A DNA stretch of 64,000 nt, taken from Chondrosia reniformis. Taxonomy: Eukaryota > Porifera > Demospongiae > Chondrillida > Chondrillidae. Under the pieces are notes generated by a model, which ran no database searches, was not told the origin of the DNA, and saw only the letters and a list, made by a program, of their open reading frames with translations. The DNA lies in contig OX359200.1 of NCBI GenBank assembly GCA_947172415.1, positions 4,094,501 through 4,158,500 on the forward strand. Direction: 5' to 3'. Positions within the stretch are counted from its first letter, which is position 1; the number at the start of each line of letters is the position of its first letter. The position numbers and the translations under genes were made by a program. Positions 1-31,500 of this stretch are shown here, piece by piece.

Positions 1-428
1 AAGGGGGGGGGGGGGCGCGCTCCTTTAGTGCCCCTATATTGTTTTCAGAAATTATGTTAACATATGTCTTCCTGTTCGTAATCTTGTATATATATTTTTA
101 TCTGTCTACAAAATGGTGGACACTCAGCTGGCTTTTCTTTTCTAGCTTAAAATTAGCTTTCCCTACCTATATGTCAAACATTGAACCAACGAAAAGGATT
201 TAGAAACCGTAAAGCTTGCGCAAAAATGTTTTTGAGATATGGCCTTGAAATTGACAGTATACAAGAGTCAACCGGATTCGATTAACCGACCATCTAAGAA
301 CCAGCAAGTAGTTTGAGTTTGGGGGTGCCAGGTGCCCCACGGGTTTTTTAAAGTCGAAATACTTGTTTTTAAAATATGGTTGCTTTCACGTGTGTATACA
401 CTGTATTCAATTCTTTTTCAATATATAG
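1..428. other. Left edge, intron of the EGF/IgGFc-binding gene
   Basis: The window opens with a G run (about 3-15). No coding exon is recognisable before the splice acceptor ending at 428. This stretch is probably intron of the gene whose exons start at 429. Confidence 0.5.
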
Positions 429-2153
429 ATAAAAATGAATGTCTTGAGGAGAGTCATGGCTGTGACCATGACTGTATCAATACTAAAGGAAGTTTTAGAT
501 GTTCCTGCTCTGTTGGCTTTCAACTCCAGGCAGATGGTTTTACCTGCGGAGGTATATGTTATTAAATGCAAAAATGACTTCACTGTGATCTAGGCAGTGT
601 TGATTGTTTAATGTCACTAAGAGGATAATAATCTAACTATATAGCATGATTTACGGGGTATATGCAGTCTATTTAGGTCTAGGTATGTATATATAGATGT
701 ATTTATGTATATGCCTAAGCCTGTCTCTGCCTTTCAAATGAGTGTATTATCCTGTATTTTATCAGGATGCAATGTTGTTATTAGCCTTACAGAGACACTA
801 TTATAATGTTCAGTCTCAAATTCTAATTATATACGTAGTAGCCCATAAACATTATGTTTTCTTCTTGTGTAGACAATCGCTGTGCTAAGGAATTCTTTAT
901 TGGGACATTTTTAAATATAAACAGATATAATAGCACAGTAGCCATATATAGTGACAGTAATGGAATACTAGAGCTGAAAGGACCATCAGAACTTGCAAAA
1001 ACTGTTAACCTATCACCTGGAATGACTGAACTTATACAAATTGGGACTTCAGGACCTTACAAGCTAATGATCAACTCCATAGAGCAGACTTACATATTTG
1101 TGAGTAGTATTGAAAGTGGATCAGCTGGAGGTTTTAAAGTATTCTCACCAAGTGGAGAAAGTCAATTGCCTACCCAAATTAACTATCACTACTTTACTGT
1201 ATCAGTACGTTCATCAAGTATTGAACCCACAGCTAGAAGTTCCATTGTCCTAATTGGAACAGAAAATCAAACGTCTATTACTCTTGTGCCAACTGGCCGA
1301 CTCTTTTTACTTCAGGCTGCTTTATGGAACAGGAAGAGCTTAACAATTAATGCAAATGAGAGAGTAGAGATGACATCACAGGATGACATATCTGGTACAG
1401 AGATCATATCAACCAGTCCTTTAGCTGTATTTAGTGGACATGAATGTGGAACTGTACCAAATAGAAGACATTTCTGTGATCAACTAATTGAGCAAATACC
1501 TCCAGTTTCAGACCTTGGGAAGCAGTACATTGTAACACCTTTTGCTAAAAAGGCTACTGGTGCTGTTGCTAAGATTATTGCATCAGCCAATCAGACCCAA
1601 ATATACATTTCTTGTTCTTACTCTCGGAGACCATTGAACCTTACTCTCAACAAAGGTGTAACCCATGAAAGAACTATTAACTCTGATGGAATCTGCTTTA
1701 TCTCTAGCAGCCAGCCAATAATGGTTGCTGCTCTTAGTTTTGGAAAAGGGAAGAGTAGCAATAATCTTCAAGATTCAATTGGTGATCCAGCCATGGCCAT
1801 TTTGACTAGCATAGAAAATTTTGGAAATGAAACAGTTTTTTACAGCTTTCCTGCAGTTGAAGATGAAACTATGGAACATTTTGCCACCATTATAACATAT
1901 GTTTCTGACTACAGACTATCACATATAGTAATTGATAATCAACCTCTCAGCCAATCTAACACCCAAATAGAGATCCTCAATACCTTTACCTTGACAGTAT
2001 ATGATAGTCAGTATATTGCTGTTTTGATCAGTTTTGGCAAAAATCCAGGGATCCACAAACACAAAGTCCATTCAATCAATGGTGCCACATTTGGATTAAT
2101 CAGTTATGGCTTTGGTTCTTCAAATGGCTATGCATACTCCAGCCATTCCAAAA
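429..2153 (+). CDS. Secreted mosaic protein, EGF plus IgGFc-binding domain (partial)
   Basis: Two exons are visible: 429-551 and 873-2153, each with AG acceptor and GT donor and both symmetric phase 1-1, so the frame runs through. The first encodes one calcium-binding-type EGF module (starts DKNEC, six Cys, ending GFTCG). The second, 427 codons, is a single large exon matching the IgGFc-binding N-terminal domain of FCGBP-like proteins: it starts DNRCAKEFFIGTF, has the conserved FSGHECGTVP stretch and a QLIEQIPPVSDLGKQYIVTPF core. Such proteins are extracellular or mucus-associated; adhesion or ligand binding is inferred. The 5' part lies left of the window. No convincing downstream exon was found before the next gene; a tiny terminal exon near 3259 is possible but unsupported. 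The donor after 2153 (gtaagt) shows the gene continues. Confidence 0.8.
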
Positions 2154-2244
2154 GTAAGTATAATTTGTGATAGAGTAGAGGTTCATTGCTACATTGAATA
2201 TATGGCACTAAATTGTTGAGCTTGCCGTAGCATTATGAAACAAG

Positions 2245-2287
2245 AATTTCAATGTGTTTCGGTCCGCGGACCTTCATCAATTGAAAT
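2245..2287 (-). ncRNA. Degenerate hammerhead-ribozyme-like core, left arm
   Basis: On the minus strand ATTTCAA is followed by TTGATGA, then A-GGTCC-GC-GGACC, GAAAC and TTGAAAT. Stem I (ATTTCAA/TTGAAAT) and stem II (GGTCC/GGACC) pair perfectly. The invariant C3 is T and an extra A precedes stem II, so self-cleavage is doubtful. It lies in the PLE terminal repeat, where hammerheads are known. Confidence 0.4.
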
Positions 2288-2787
2288 GACACAATAGGTT
2301 ACACCCAAAGTATACAAACATTGTAGTAGTGGTGTGAAGTATGGTGTAATAAAATGGTTCTAAAATAATTACTAGTGGAGAAAAAAGGAAATTCATAAAT
2401 AAATAATGTGGGGTCATTGTGTTTTTGGTGGGGGGGTTAATGAGCTTGTACCAGGCCACCAAGTAAACTGGGATGGAGCAACTGTGATGGAGATTGAGAG
2501 CCACCAAGGAAAGAGAAAGATCCTAGAAGCTATCCAGATTCAAGGTCACCCCAATACTGCCAACCTGGACAGAGGACTTACTTTGAACCATGTCTGGTAC
2601 AAGTTCATTAACCCCCCCCATTAACACAACGACCCTACGTATATACCTTATTTATTTATTAATTTCCTTTTTTCTCCACTAGCAATTATTTTAGAACCAT
2701 TTTATTACGCCATATTACATCAATCTACGTCACAACTTCACACCTCTACCACAATGGTTATATACTTTAGGTGTAACCTATTGTGTC

Positions 2788-2829
2788 ATTTCAATTGATG
2801 AAGGTCTACAGACTGAAACGTTTTGAAAT
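2788..2829 (+). ncRNA. Degenerate hammerhead-ribozyme-like core, right arm
   Basis: Same architecture as the left arm: ATTTCAA, TTGATGA, A-GGTCT-AC-AGACT, GAAA, then CGTT and TTGAAAT. Stem I is 7 bp, stem II has one G-U pair, and ACGT could form a two-base-pair stem III. C3 is again T. Confidence 0.4.
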
Positions 2830-2948
2830 TCTTGTTTCAAAACGTTACAGCAAGCTCAATAATTAACAGCCAAGTATTTATTTGTCATATGATGTACATT
2901 ATGCACCTGAAACATCATTTGTGTACCGAACCTCTTTTTATAACAATC

Positions 2949-3149
2949 TATAGTAATTTGGGGAATTTTTGTTGTTAAAATATTTTTGTGGTTGGCCCTG
3001 ACCACGAAAGTTTCTTACACAAAATTTGCACTCATTCATTTGTTCGTGCAAATCAAGAAGTGTGGCTAGTTTAGACCATGGAAATATTTCAACACGAAAA
3101 TTTATCACACAAAACTTCCACACACGAAGATTTCCTGAATTACGGTATT
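2949..3149. repeat. Small terminal-inverted-repeat element (MITE-like)
   Basis: The left end tatagtaatttggggaa and right end ttcctgaattacggta are imperfect inverted copies. The interior alternates CACGAAA/TTTCGTG-type words, resembling the element at 11111-11498. No transposase is present. Confidence 0.45.
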
Positions 3150-6017
3150 TATCAGCATACACATTCAATAGGTATGCAGGCTTATAAATAAATGTATATA
3201 TAATATGAACAAATCTAGTGCATATATATATATGGTATTATTGATTTTGAATCTTTAGCTCCCTCATGCAGAATTTGAAGTACATACATGTTCATCAGAT
3301 AGGTATTGGACAACACAGTTGAAAGAAGTGTTATAACATAACTAGTAACTGCAATTAAATGCATTTTGGACTAGATAAAATGTTTGTCAATTAGGTATAT
3401 GTATTCAACATTACTATAGTGTATGAGTGTGATAATCATTGATTCATTTATTAGTATTACTTTGCATGGTCTATAAGACATATACTGTTCATATTATTAG
3501 TCTCTCTGGCCAGATTGTTATCATGATTAATGTATATTTCTAAATTTTTAACACCAATTTTAAGTGGGGATCACTTGCCATCACTAAGTCTAATTTGCTT
3601 GGGGATACCCTTTTACTTTGCCCTATCAGAAGCAATAGAAGTGTTATCAATGGATTTCCAGAAACCTGTGTGGTTTTATGTCTAAGCTTTTGTGACAGTT
3701 GAGCAATGCAATATGCACTAAATAGATTCCTATATACATTCTACACCTACGTATAAAGCCAATCTTTTAATCTAAGTCTAATATATTTCCTGGCAATGCA
3801 TAGATCTTCATTCCATCATGGTTTTCTATTATATTTAATGTATGTAGGTTTTAATTTGTTACTGTAGTTGGAGACTAGTATAATTATCTTCTACAACACT
3901 AGTCACCTTAGTGCGTTTACACAATATCTTAGCTAGGTCTTGTCTAATATGCATGGTTTAACTTCATTCTTCATGGTTGTGGATGCCATTAATTTACATG
4001 GTTGATCATGAGATAGCCTGGAATTATTGTGTTCATCCTTGTCCTAAGAAACTCTTAAATTCCATACCAGCTATGATTGGGTAGTTTAGTAATACTGGTA
4101 AAACTTAACCATGCACAGCACATCCTCTATCGAAGCATCTAAAATATTTACACTGTATATAGTAAAGATTGTTAAATTCTGGAGATCTGGATATACTTCC
4201 TATTGGATTGAAACCAACTATAATTAGGAATGTAAGGCTTGTCTTTATTCCTAAGGATTAATGTTTCCCACATATATATATGCAGAGATGTAAATAGTAA
4301 ACAGTGATAAGGTATATAATTGGGATGTGCATGCCGAGAGAGCTGATCCAGGGACTCTGCGATCTTTTATCCAGGCATTAGGCATTACATGCTTTCCGTA
4401 TCCATATTCGTAGTTAGAACTGTTCTGACTTGTCCAAGCTGTACCAACAGCTCTCAATTGATCCGCTCCACCTTTTCAAATTTTGTGCCTATATATCAAC
4501 CTCTGATATTCTCTGGAAAACATTTCAAGTGTGGGGTAGTCAAAATTAGTATCATTTTTAATTTATTTATAATTAGAAGCACTAGCAGGGTCGCAGCAAA
4601 ACCGTATATTTTCACTAAATTTATATTAGAAATGTTAATGTTGTAAATCCATATTTCAAGTTCAAGTAGCTATATGAAATTTAAGGATTCTTTTGTTTCA
4701 TTTCATTACAATTACATAACTAATCTAAGTGTCTGACTTAAAGCTAGAATTTAGCTACGATCAAAAGAAAAATGGCTGCATGTATGTATTGTCTATACTC
4801 GAGTCTGGTGCGTAGCACTACACCAGATATAGTCAATACTTAATTTCTTGTAAAGTCTGGTCTGATCGTCAGATAATAGATCCATTGTACACAATCATGG
4901 GTAGGGTAAAGAATTTTGTATCGCATGCTGGATCAATGCATATAATGAATAATTCACTAAGTGATTTCTTTTATGTCGGATGCGTGCAATATCCTAAATG
5001 ACATTCATTATGCAGGAAGTCACATGACGTGTTGAAGAAAAGAGTAAATCCCTCTTATTTATTTAGTGACACTGTTTAAGGAGAAATAGAGACTTAGAGG
5101 TAAGCGTTAAAATCGCTAGATATTCATTTAAGGCCTACAATTAGTTATGTGAGAGCGTAAAGGCAGGGCTGTAGTTGTGCTCTTCTTTTTACCCCACACC
5201 TAGGAGAATTCCATCTAGGGGGTAATCTAATTCCATGGGTTGGCTATATGGAACTGATAAGAGTGGAATGAATTATTTCTATCCTTTATCGCCATTTCCT
5301 TTCGTTTTAAGTTTTCGTGTCTACTTTGTGTTACCAGAAATTTTGTCGTGTATACGAATGAAAAGCGATAGCGCTGATACGCCTTTTAACGATTGAAGTT
5401 CTTTTATAGAATAGAAGGTATCACTCTCTTTGCTAATGTTTCACACAGTAAGATTAAGTGGTATTTGAAAGAGTATTTTAGTAGTCTATATCAACGTAGG
5501 ACGTACATACGTACGCCTTTAAATAATGAAGAACTCAAAAGTTTTGATTATTTTTTATGAATATAATTATTAATTCGAAATGGAACAGTACAATAGTAGA
5601 AATGGACCTAAAATAGTATCAGAACATGATGTTGGATGTGACAGGGTGTCTGCTCAAAGTTATGATTCCACAATGTGAGAGTATTGGCTTTTATACATAC
5701 GTAGTTAGAAAAACTTGCAATAAAGGGGGAAAAGTTAAAGTACGTATTTAGTTATCTTCTCCATTCGCCGATAGCGAGATCAGTGAAATAATCAGTTCCA
5801 CTTCCAGTGCAGTGATGGACAGCAGAGTGCGGTCTCCTCATAGGCTACAGCTTGTTACATACTGTACAGCTATTTTGTTGTTGATGCTTGTAGTACAAAT
5901 GTAACACTGATGCCGTTTGAGAACATTATTTAGTGTAGCTAAACACTTTACAATTTCATCCATTGTTTTTGTGTCTCACCGTTTTAGATATGTACTAATT
6001 CAGTCGTAGAGAAAAAA
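3150..6017. other. Intergenic region upstream of the HECT ligase
   Basis: AT-rich, with no open frame resembling a known protein on either strand. TACGTA-type tetranucleotide runs begin around 5495 and continue into the ligase introns. The promoter and any non-coding first exon of the ligase should lie here, but I cannot place them. Confidence 0.5.
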
Positions 6018-25985
<19,968 letters not shown>

Positions 25986-26054
25986 CTGTACTACTAAATA
26001 TTTGTTTATAAACGGAATGCATGAATATTTTATTATGTCTATAGTTTTCGCTGA

Positions 26055-26060
26055 ATTAAA
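26055..26060 (+). terminator. Poly(A) signal ATTAAA of the HECT ligase
   Basis: An ATTAAA hexamer 70 nt after the stop codon is the first plausible polyadenylation signal. No AATAAA is nearer. Confidence 0.4.
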
Positions 26061-26487
26061 TTGCTGTCTTCACAGATTTACTAGTTATATGAATCATATT
26101 ATCTGAAGTGATTTTATATCACTTTGGAAAGAGCAAATAGAGATATTGCTAAATGTTATAACGTATTTTGGGACACATTCAAAATTTTCAGACAAATATT
26201 GTAGTTACGAGGGATAATTACCATTTGGAAATGTGTTGCATTTAATAACTGACTCACAATGAAAGAAGGAAGTCTCACTTCTGTGGCTTCCATTGCTAAT
26301 ACATAACAGTTATTTAGTGAAACCTTATTCGATTAGGAGTTGTATAGCGTTTCCTTAACTAAATGTATTTCCGGGACGTAGCTACGGATACTCCGGAACG
26401 GTTGTGCAGCTCGGTCACGGGTGGGTATAAGAAGGTTTGCTTCGTAGCTGTTGGTCATCCAATAAGAAGTAGGTGGGACCGCGCGCG

Positions 26488-27393
26488 ATGAGCATTGAAA
26501 ACGTTTTAAGATCAATTGAAACTGGTAAGAAGATGTATAATACTGAGTGACATGATGATCTGTCCACAAAATATATATATATGATGATATATGAATTTCT
26601 TTTATTTTCAATGTACCTTACATGCACGGTATACCGGTGCAGCTGTTCTGGAAAGTCCACCTTTTTCGTAACTGTAGGTAGTCTTTTTCTTCTTCTCTAA
26701 GTCTGCATGTATGAGACAGATGGGTCATAACAATTTATATTAACGAGCCCCCATAACGTTTTGAAATGCATGACCTACTATTATACATGCATGACTTATT
26801 ATGCATTACGATCTATATAATTAAAATTATAAATATCTGCATGCATACACACATAACACATAACGCAATTTTGCTACCACATTAGATGAGGATAGTAGGA
26901 TTGCAGCCATAGTGGTGATCACAGTTTTGATTACACTGGCAATAGCTCTGGCGTGTGGTACAGTAACTTTCTTTTTGATAAAGTGTGAGTCAAACTTTGA
27001 TATACATGCATAATTGATTATTAATAAATATACAGAGAAGAGATCACTAAATATTCACTAAATATTTCTTACAAAAATGAATTCAAATCAATGTTACAAA
27101 TACTTCATAAAAATATGGTCACACAGCATGTACATGCATGCATGTAATTTTCTTATATAATGAATTATTCTGATCATTAATAACATGTTAATTATGCTTG
27201 AAATATGAAGGGGTATTAATTTTATTCTAGCAATCATGCAAAAAAGTAGTTGCAAAATTGAAACGTATCAACTATGTTGTTTGCATGCATATCTGCAGGT
27301 CTGAGAATTTACAAATCTAAGAGTCAGGGCTACCAAAAGTTTAGTAGCAAGCTTAAAGGTTCACAAGATGTACAGGCAAATGTACCTGCATAA
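26488..27393 (+). CDS. Small single-pass membrane protein, 76 aa
   Basis: Three exons, 26488-26524, 26886-26984 and 27299-27393, join in phase (37+99+95 nt, 77 codons with TAA). Donors gtaaga and gtgagt and acceptors ttag and gcag are good. The protein begins MSIENVLRSIETDEDSRI. It has one strongly hydrophobic helix at about residues 18-45 (IVVITVLITLAIALACG), then a basic juxtamembrane segment (KCLRIYKSKSQGYQK) and a polar tail ending NVPA. Acidic before and basic after the helix suggests an N-out, C-in topology without a cleaved signal peptide. Its start lies 503 bp after the ligase stop, in a locally GC- and CpG-richer patch (about 26365-26490) that is probably its promoter. I recognise no family. 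It could also be part of a larger transcript. Confidence 0.55.
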
Positions 27394-28502
27394 ATACACT
27401 TTCCTTTCAAAGGATCCATTTTCAAAGGTATATTCCAAGAAAGGAATGTTGCATAGCTGACTATATTTGCTAATTTAACTGAATACATTTTTTCAACATT
27501 GATTACAGCAATACAATAATGCATATATAATACAAGACGAACCGTATTTACATAAGAAGGAATCATGCATATTTAAAGTGATTGATAAAAATTAAATTGA
27601 AAGAGCATTTACGTACGTACCTGGAAAGGGACAAAAGAATATTCGATATATATTTATCATTGCTCTGCCAGTGATCATGACCTATAGGTTTATGACTATG
27701 CATATACACACACCATATAGTCATCAGTTCTGCATTTGATATATACCATCAGACATGATAGATCAATGCACATTCTGGAAACGTTTCTGCATGACTTAGA
27801 ACTTTACATGATCCACCTGCTGCCAGCAGCCATGTGCACAAACTTGGAACTATGGCTGACTAAGTGTGGGGGTATGCAGAGCATTTAACACTACTAATGG
27901 CGCCCCAAGAAGACACTAGTCCATTACCTGTGCTCTTCATTATATATATATGTACCTAGAAGCGGTGCTACAAGGTCTACAACAAATTATACCACAGCAT
28001 CCTTAAACAGACATAGATATTCCCTTCTGCTTTGCATTTCAACTGGATGTGGGCATTGTGGTTAAGATGGAAACTGTTAGTGAGTCACTGTACCTCCGAC
28101 TATAAAGATATACAATGTTTTCAATGTACCGGTCCTCACTTACAACATGGACACTTAGGTTCTAACACAAACTGAGAGAGTATGTTTAAACTCATTTCAC
28201 CAACTTGGTGGTGGCCACAACACCTATTGTCAGTGTAATATAAATGTGTATACTCATTAGTATCCCACTATGGAATTTTATATATACTGGAAATGTGACC
28301 TTAGTTTACGATCCAATATTTTTCATTTAAATAATTCCCTTAATTTTAACCATTTGCACCAATTCCATGGTCTCATACAGTATACATTACATTATTTGGA
28401 TTACTATATAATAAACAAAAGTTGATTGATCATGAGTGTTGCAAATTTCTTGATTTATTCTCTATATCTGCATGATTGGTTCAAGATTAATTAGATGAAT
28501 TC
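27394..28502. other. Intergenic region, convergent gene ends
   Basis: Lies between the small membrane-protein gene and gene A, whose 3' ends face each other. AT-rich; no coding potential or clear element seen. Confidence 0.45.
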
Positions 28503-31500
28503 TTAAACTCTTTCTGGTGGGAAAAGACATCTGAAATATCTATTTTTTTCTCGTGATGTAGTCTACAATTAAGAGACAAATATACACTATAATATATCCC
28601 ATTGCCATATATAACAACATTAACGAGCTGATAATATAATGGCCAGGGCATATCTACTGTATATAATACAGCTTGACTCAATGATTTAAATGGAAATCAA
28701 TATATTTATAGATAGTATATAGCCCATTACATGCCTCAGACTTCTGCCAAAATATTATAATTACTTGGCTTCGGCTCTGCCTTGTTCTTGTACATATTAT
28801 AACACATATTTATATAAATTACATATATGAAAATAATCCAACAATTAGTAATCACCTCTAAGTTATTATCAACACAGTTTCCAAATCTTCTGAGACATCT
28901 AAATGCACCAGGGCCAAAAAACTGCTTTCTACAGGTTCTCCTGAGGCACCTCTGGGGTATTTCTTGTTTCACATTTGAAAAGTAACATGCATTACAAGTT
29001 GTCACAGCAAAGTTGCGGCGTCTACCAGTGTACTTCACTGTTATATCTGTCTCACTTCTACATTAAACAAGAATGACACAAAATGGAACAGTGAAGTAAA
29101 TTCCCTAATGAGCTATAGATATAGAGATGCTATAATGATTGAATTTAGTTGCAGGATTGAAATGCATGCACAAAAGTAAGATAATCAAGTCAAAGCATGA
29201 GTAGCAGACACAACTTATATAATTAGTAAGAGCATGGCCCAATTTTGGGCTGTAGTATCAGGTCCATTGGAAGCATTTTAGAAGTGCTGCAGCCATAGAA
29301 ACGTTTTTATGAATGCGCACGATTTTAAGGATTTTACCTTAACGATTCAGTCATGTTTCGATGACTTCATACCAATAATGTTGCAATCAAAACATGGCCG
29401 ACTAGTGGACACTTCGAATTAGCAATAGTTAAATTGTTTTTCAGACTTTCGAAAGCTGAAATAATTTTAAAGAAAGGAGCTCTAAAAGTGGTGAGGCCTG
29501 GTCCGCATCAGCCACAGCGGTTCCGATGGCCTTGAGTACAGACTACGTATATAATGTGCTTTATATGGAGTTCATTTAAATTTATACATACATTACCTAG
29601 CTCATAGACATTTAAATTAAGGTTATATGCATCAAAGTAATTTTGCACATTTGACGAAGAAGTGGAGAGAATGTTACTTCAAATTTAGAACTGTATACCT
29701 CTTGCAAACTCTTTGCAAGTACTGTATGTGCATGTGCAGTGTTTAAACATATTTGGACAGTCAATATCCTAAACAAGTATTTCGAGTTTAAAAACTCATG
29801 AGGCTGCCACCCCCGCTCTTGAACTACCTGGCTGCATCATTGGGATTTAATATAAATGTTAAGTGTCCTGAACATATAAATTAACATAAATATATTATTA
29901 ATTTATAATTGCATTAATGGACACTCTATGTAATGGGCATACTTGTGGCAAAACACTTGAGCATTATTGGGATTTGAGCAGAATTTTCCTGTACATTTGC
30001 GCAATTTACCTGCAGTAACAATCATATACATGATTACGACAATATAACTACTTACCACGAGGGTCATCAGTACATAATGTATTGGCTCTTGAATAGTACT
30101 TACCACAAAGGTCTGCAGTGCATATTACATTTCCTCCAACACAGTTGCTACAGTAAATTAGGAAACTGTGTGAAAAAGAGTCAAATAAATGGTAACAAAT
30201 GTACATATATACCATGTGTTGCATCCATCACCAGCTGGCCAGTCATCCCCATCACCAAATGTGTGTCCTCTGTATACACATGCTATATAAATAGACCACT
30301 TTAAGAAACTGTTCTTATATGGTGAACATAAGAATATATAATACATGGGTCATATCACAACCCGTGCTTTACTAACTAAATTAAATAATCCTGATAGTAG
30401 TCAACCAGTTGTAAGTGTGAATGATGAAGAGATGGCTCAATTAATAACAATGATGAGAAGTCACAAATGTACTAATAATTGCCTTGAACAATGAAATAAT
30501 CACAGTACTGTTCTAAACATTCGTGAGTTAACTAATATATATAATGGGGAGAAGAACATGCGTTTGATGGGTAAACTTATAAGTTGCAGCATAAGTACTA
30601 CAACTAGACAAGGAAATAAGAAGAAAAGACAAAGACACTGTTTCACTTTTGATCATCAACGTGTATGCTGTGAAGCATTTTGCTCACTACATGACATTTC
30701 AATTTAAAGGCACACATGCTGATGGCATGAAAAATGGATTCTCTCCACCTGTGCATGGAAATCGTCATCAAACATCTATATAATCACGCATATTCATTCA
30801 AATGTGTTATTGCCTTTATTAAGAGTTTTGGTGAACTTCATGGACTCCTGCAGCCTGCGCCTCTTAGTGGTCGATCAAGCTGGCCACCTGTGTTCCTACC
30901 AGCCTTCCAAACCAAGAATCATAGGCGATACTATGATTCTTGTTTATCCAGCGAACCACAGGTAGGCTAGAACCTGTCTAAAAGCTTGTGGCAAAAGACA
31001 TGCCCAGATTTGATTATCACAACTCCACAAACAGATGTGTGCAACAGGTGTGAAAATCAACGAAGGTAAGTCATGAGTTCTATTACTAAGCGGGAGAAAC
31101 TGCAGTCAATATCAGCCTTTCAAGAGCATTTGACTATCAGCCAGAAACATCGATTGTTATACCATGCATCCATCAAAATATCACATGAGCACTTAAGTCT
31201 TATCCAAGCAAGGATCCGGAATGTCGCCCAGGTACATGTGTACCAATATGTTCAAGAAACATTTCTGTTCACTATACCTTTGATTTTGCACAGTAGCTTC
31301 AGCTACCTTATCACTCTTGACAGGTTGGGACAGTTTACTCTAAAATCCCATGAAAGTCCCAATTTTTTGAAGTAACCTGTGCTGGTGCTCCATACCAGAT
31401 TAATTACCTCATAGATGAAAAGCTTGCACCATAGGTCAAGGGGCAAATTCTGTAATCTCAATGCTGAACCATTTCTATGAGACTCACTCTCTTGGTGAGA

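Larger units (their letters stand above)
2209..2868. mobile_element. Penelope-like element remnant with inverted terminal repeats
   Basis: Two arms of roughly 200 bp are imperfect inverted repeats (left from about 2209, right to about 2868; both contain the aacaagaatttc / gaaattcttgtt core). The middle, about 2430-2613 on the plus strand, reads like the C-terminal end of a Penelope-like element GIY-YIG protein: VNWDGATV, then KRKILEAIQI, then NLDRGLTLNHVW. The PLE fragment at 50.4-51.0 kb has the comparable stretch [12 protein letters not shown]. PLEs are known to carry terminal repeats with hammerhead motifs, and both arms contain such a core. The RT is absent, so this is a deletion derivative. 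Confidence 0.65.

Noticed and set aside
27330..27566. Minus-strand frame opposite the small membrane protein
   Set aside because: It overlaps the third exon of the plus-strand gene in antisense and has no domain or splice support.
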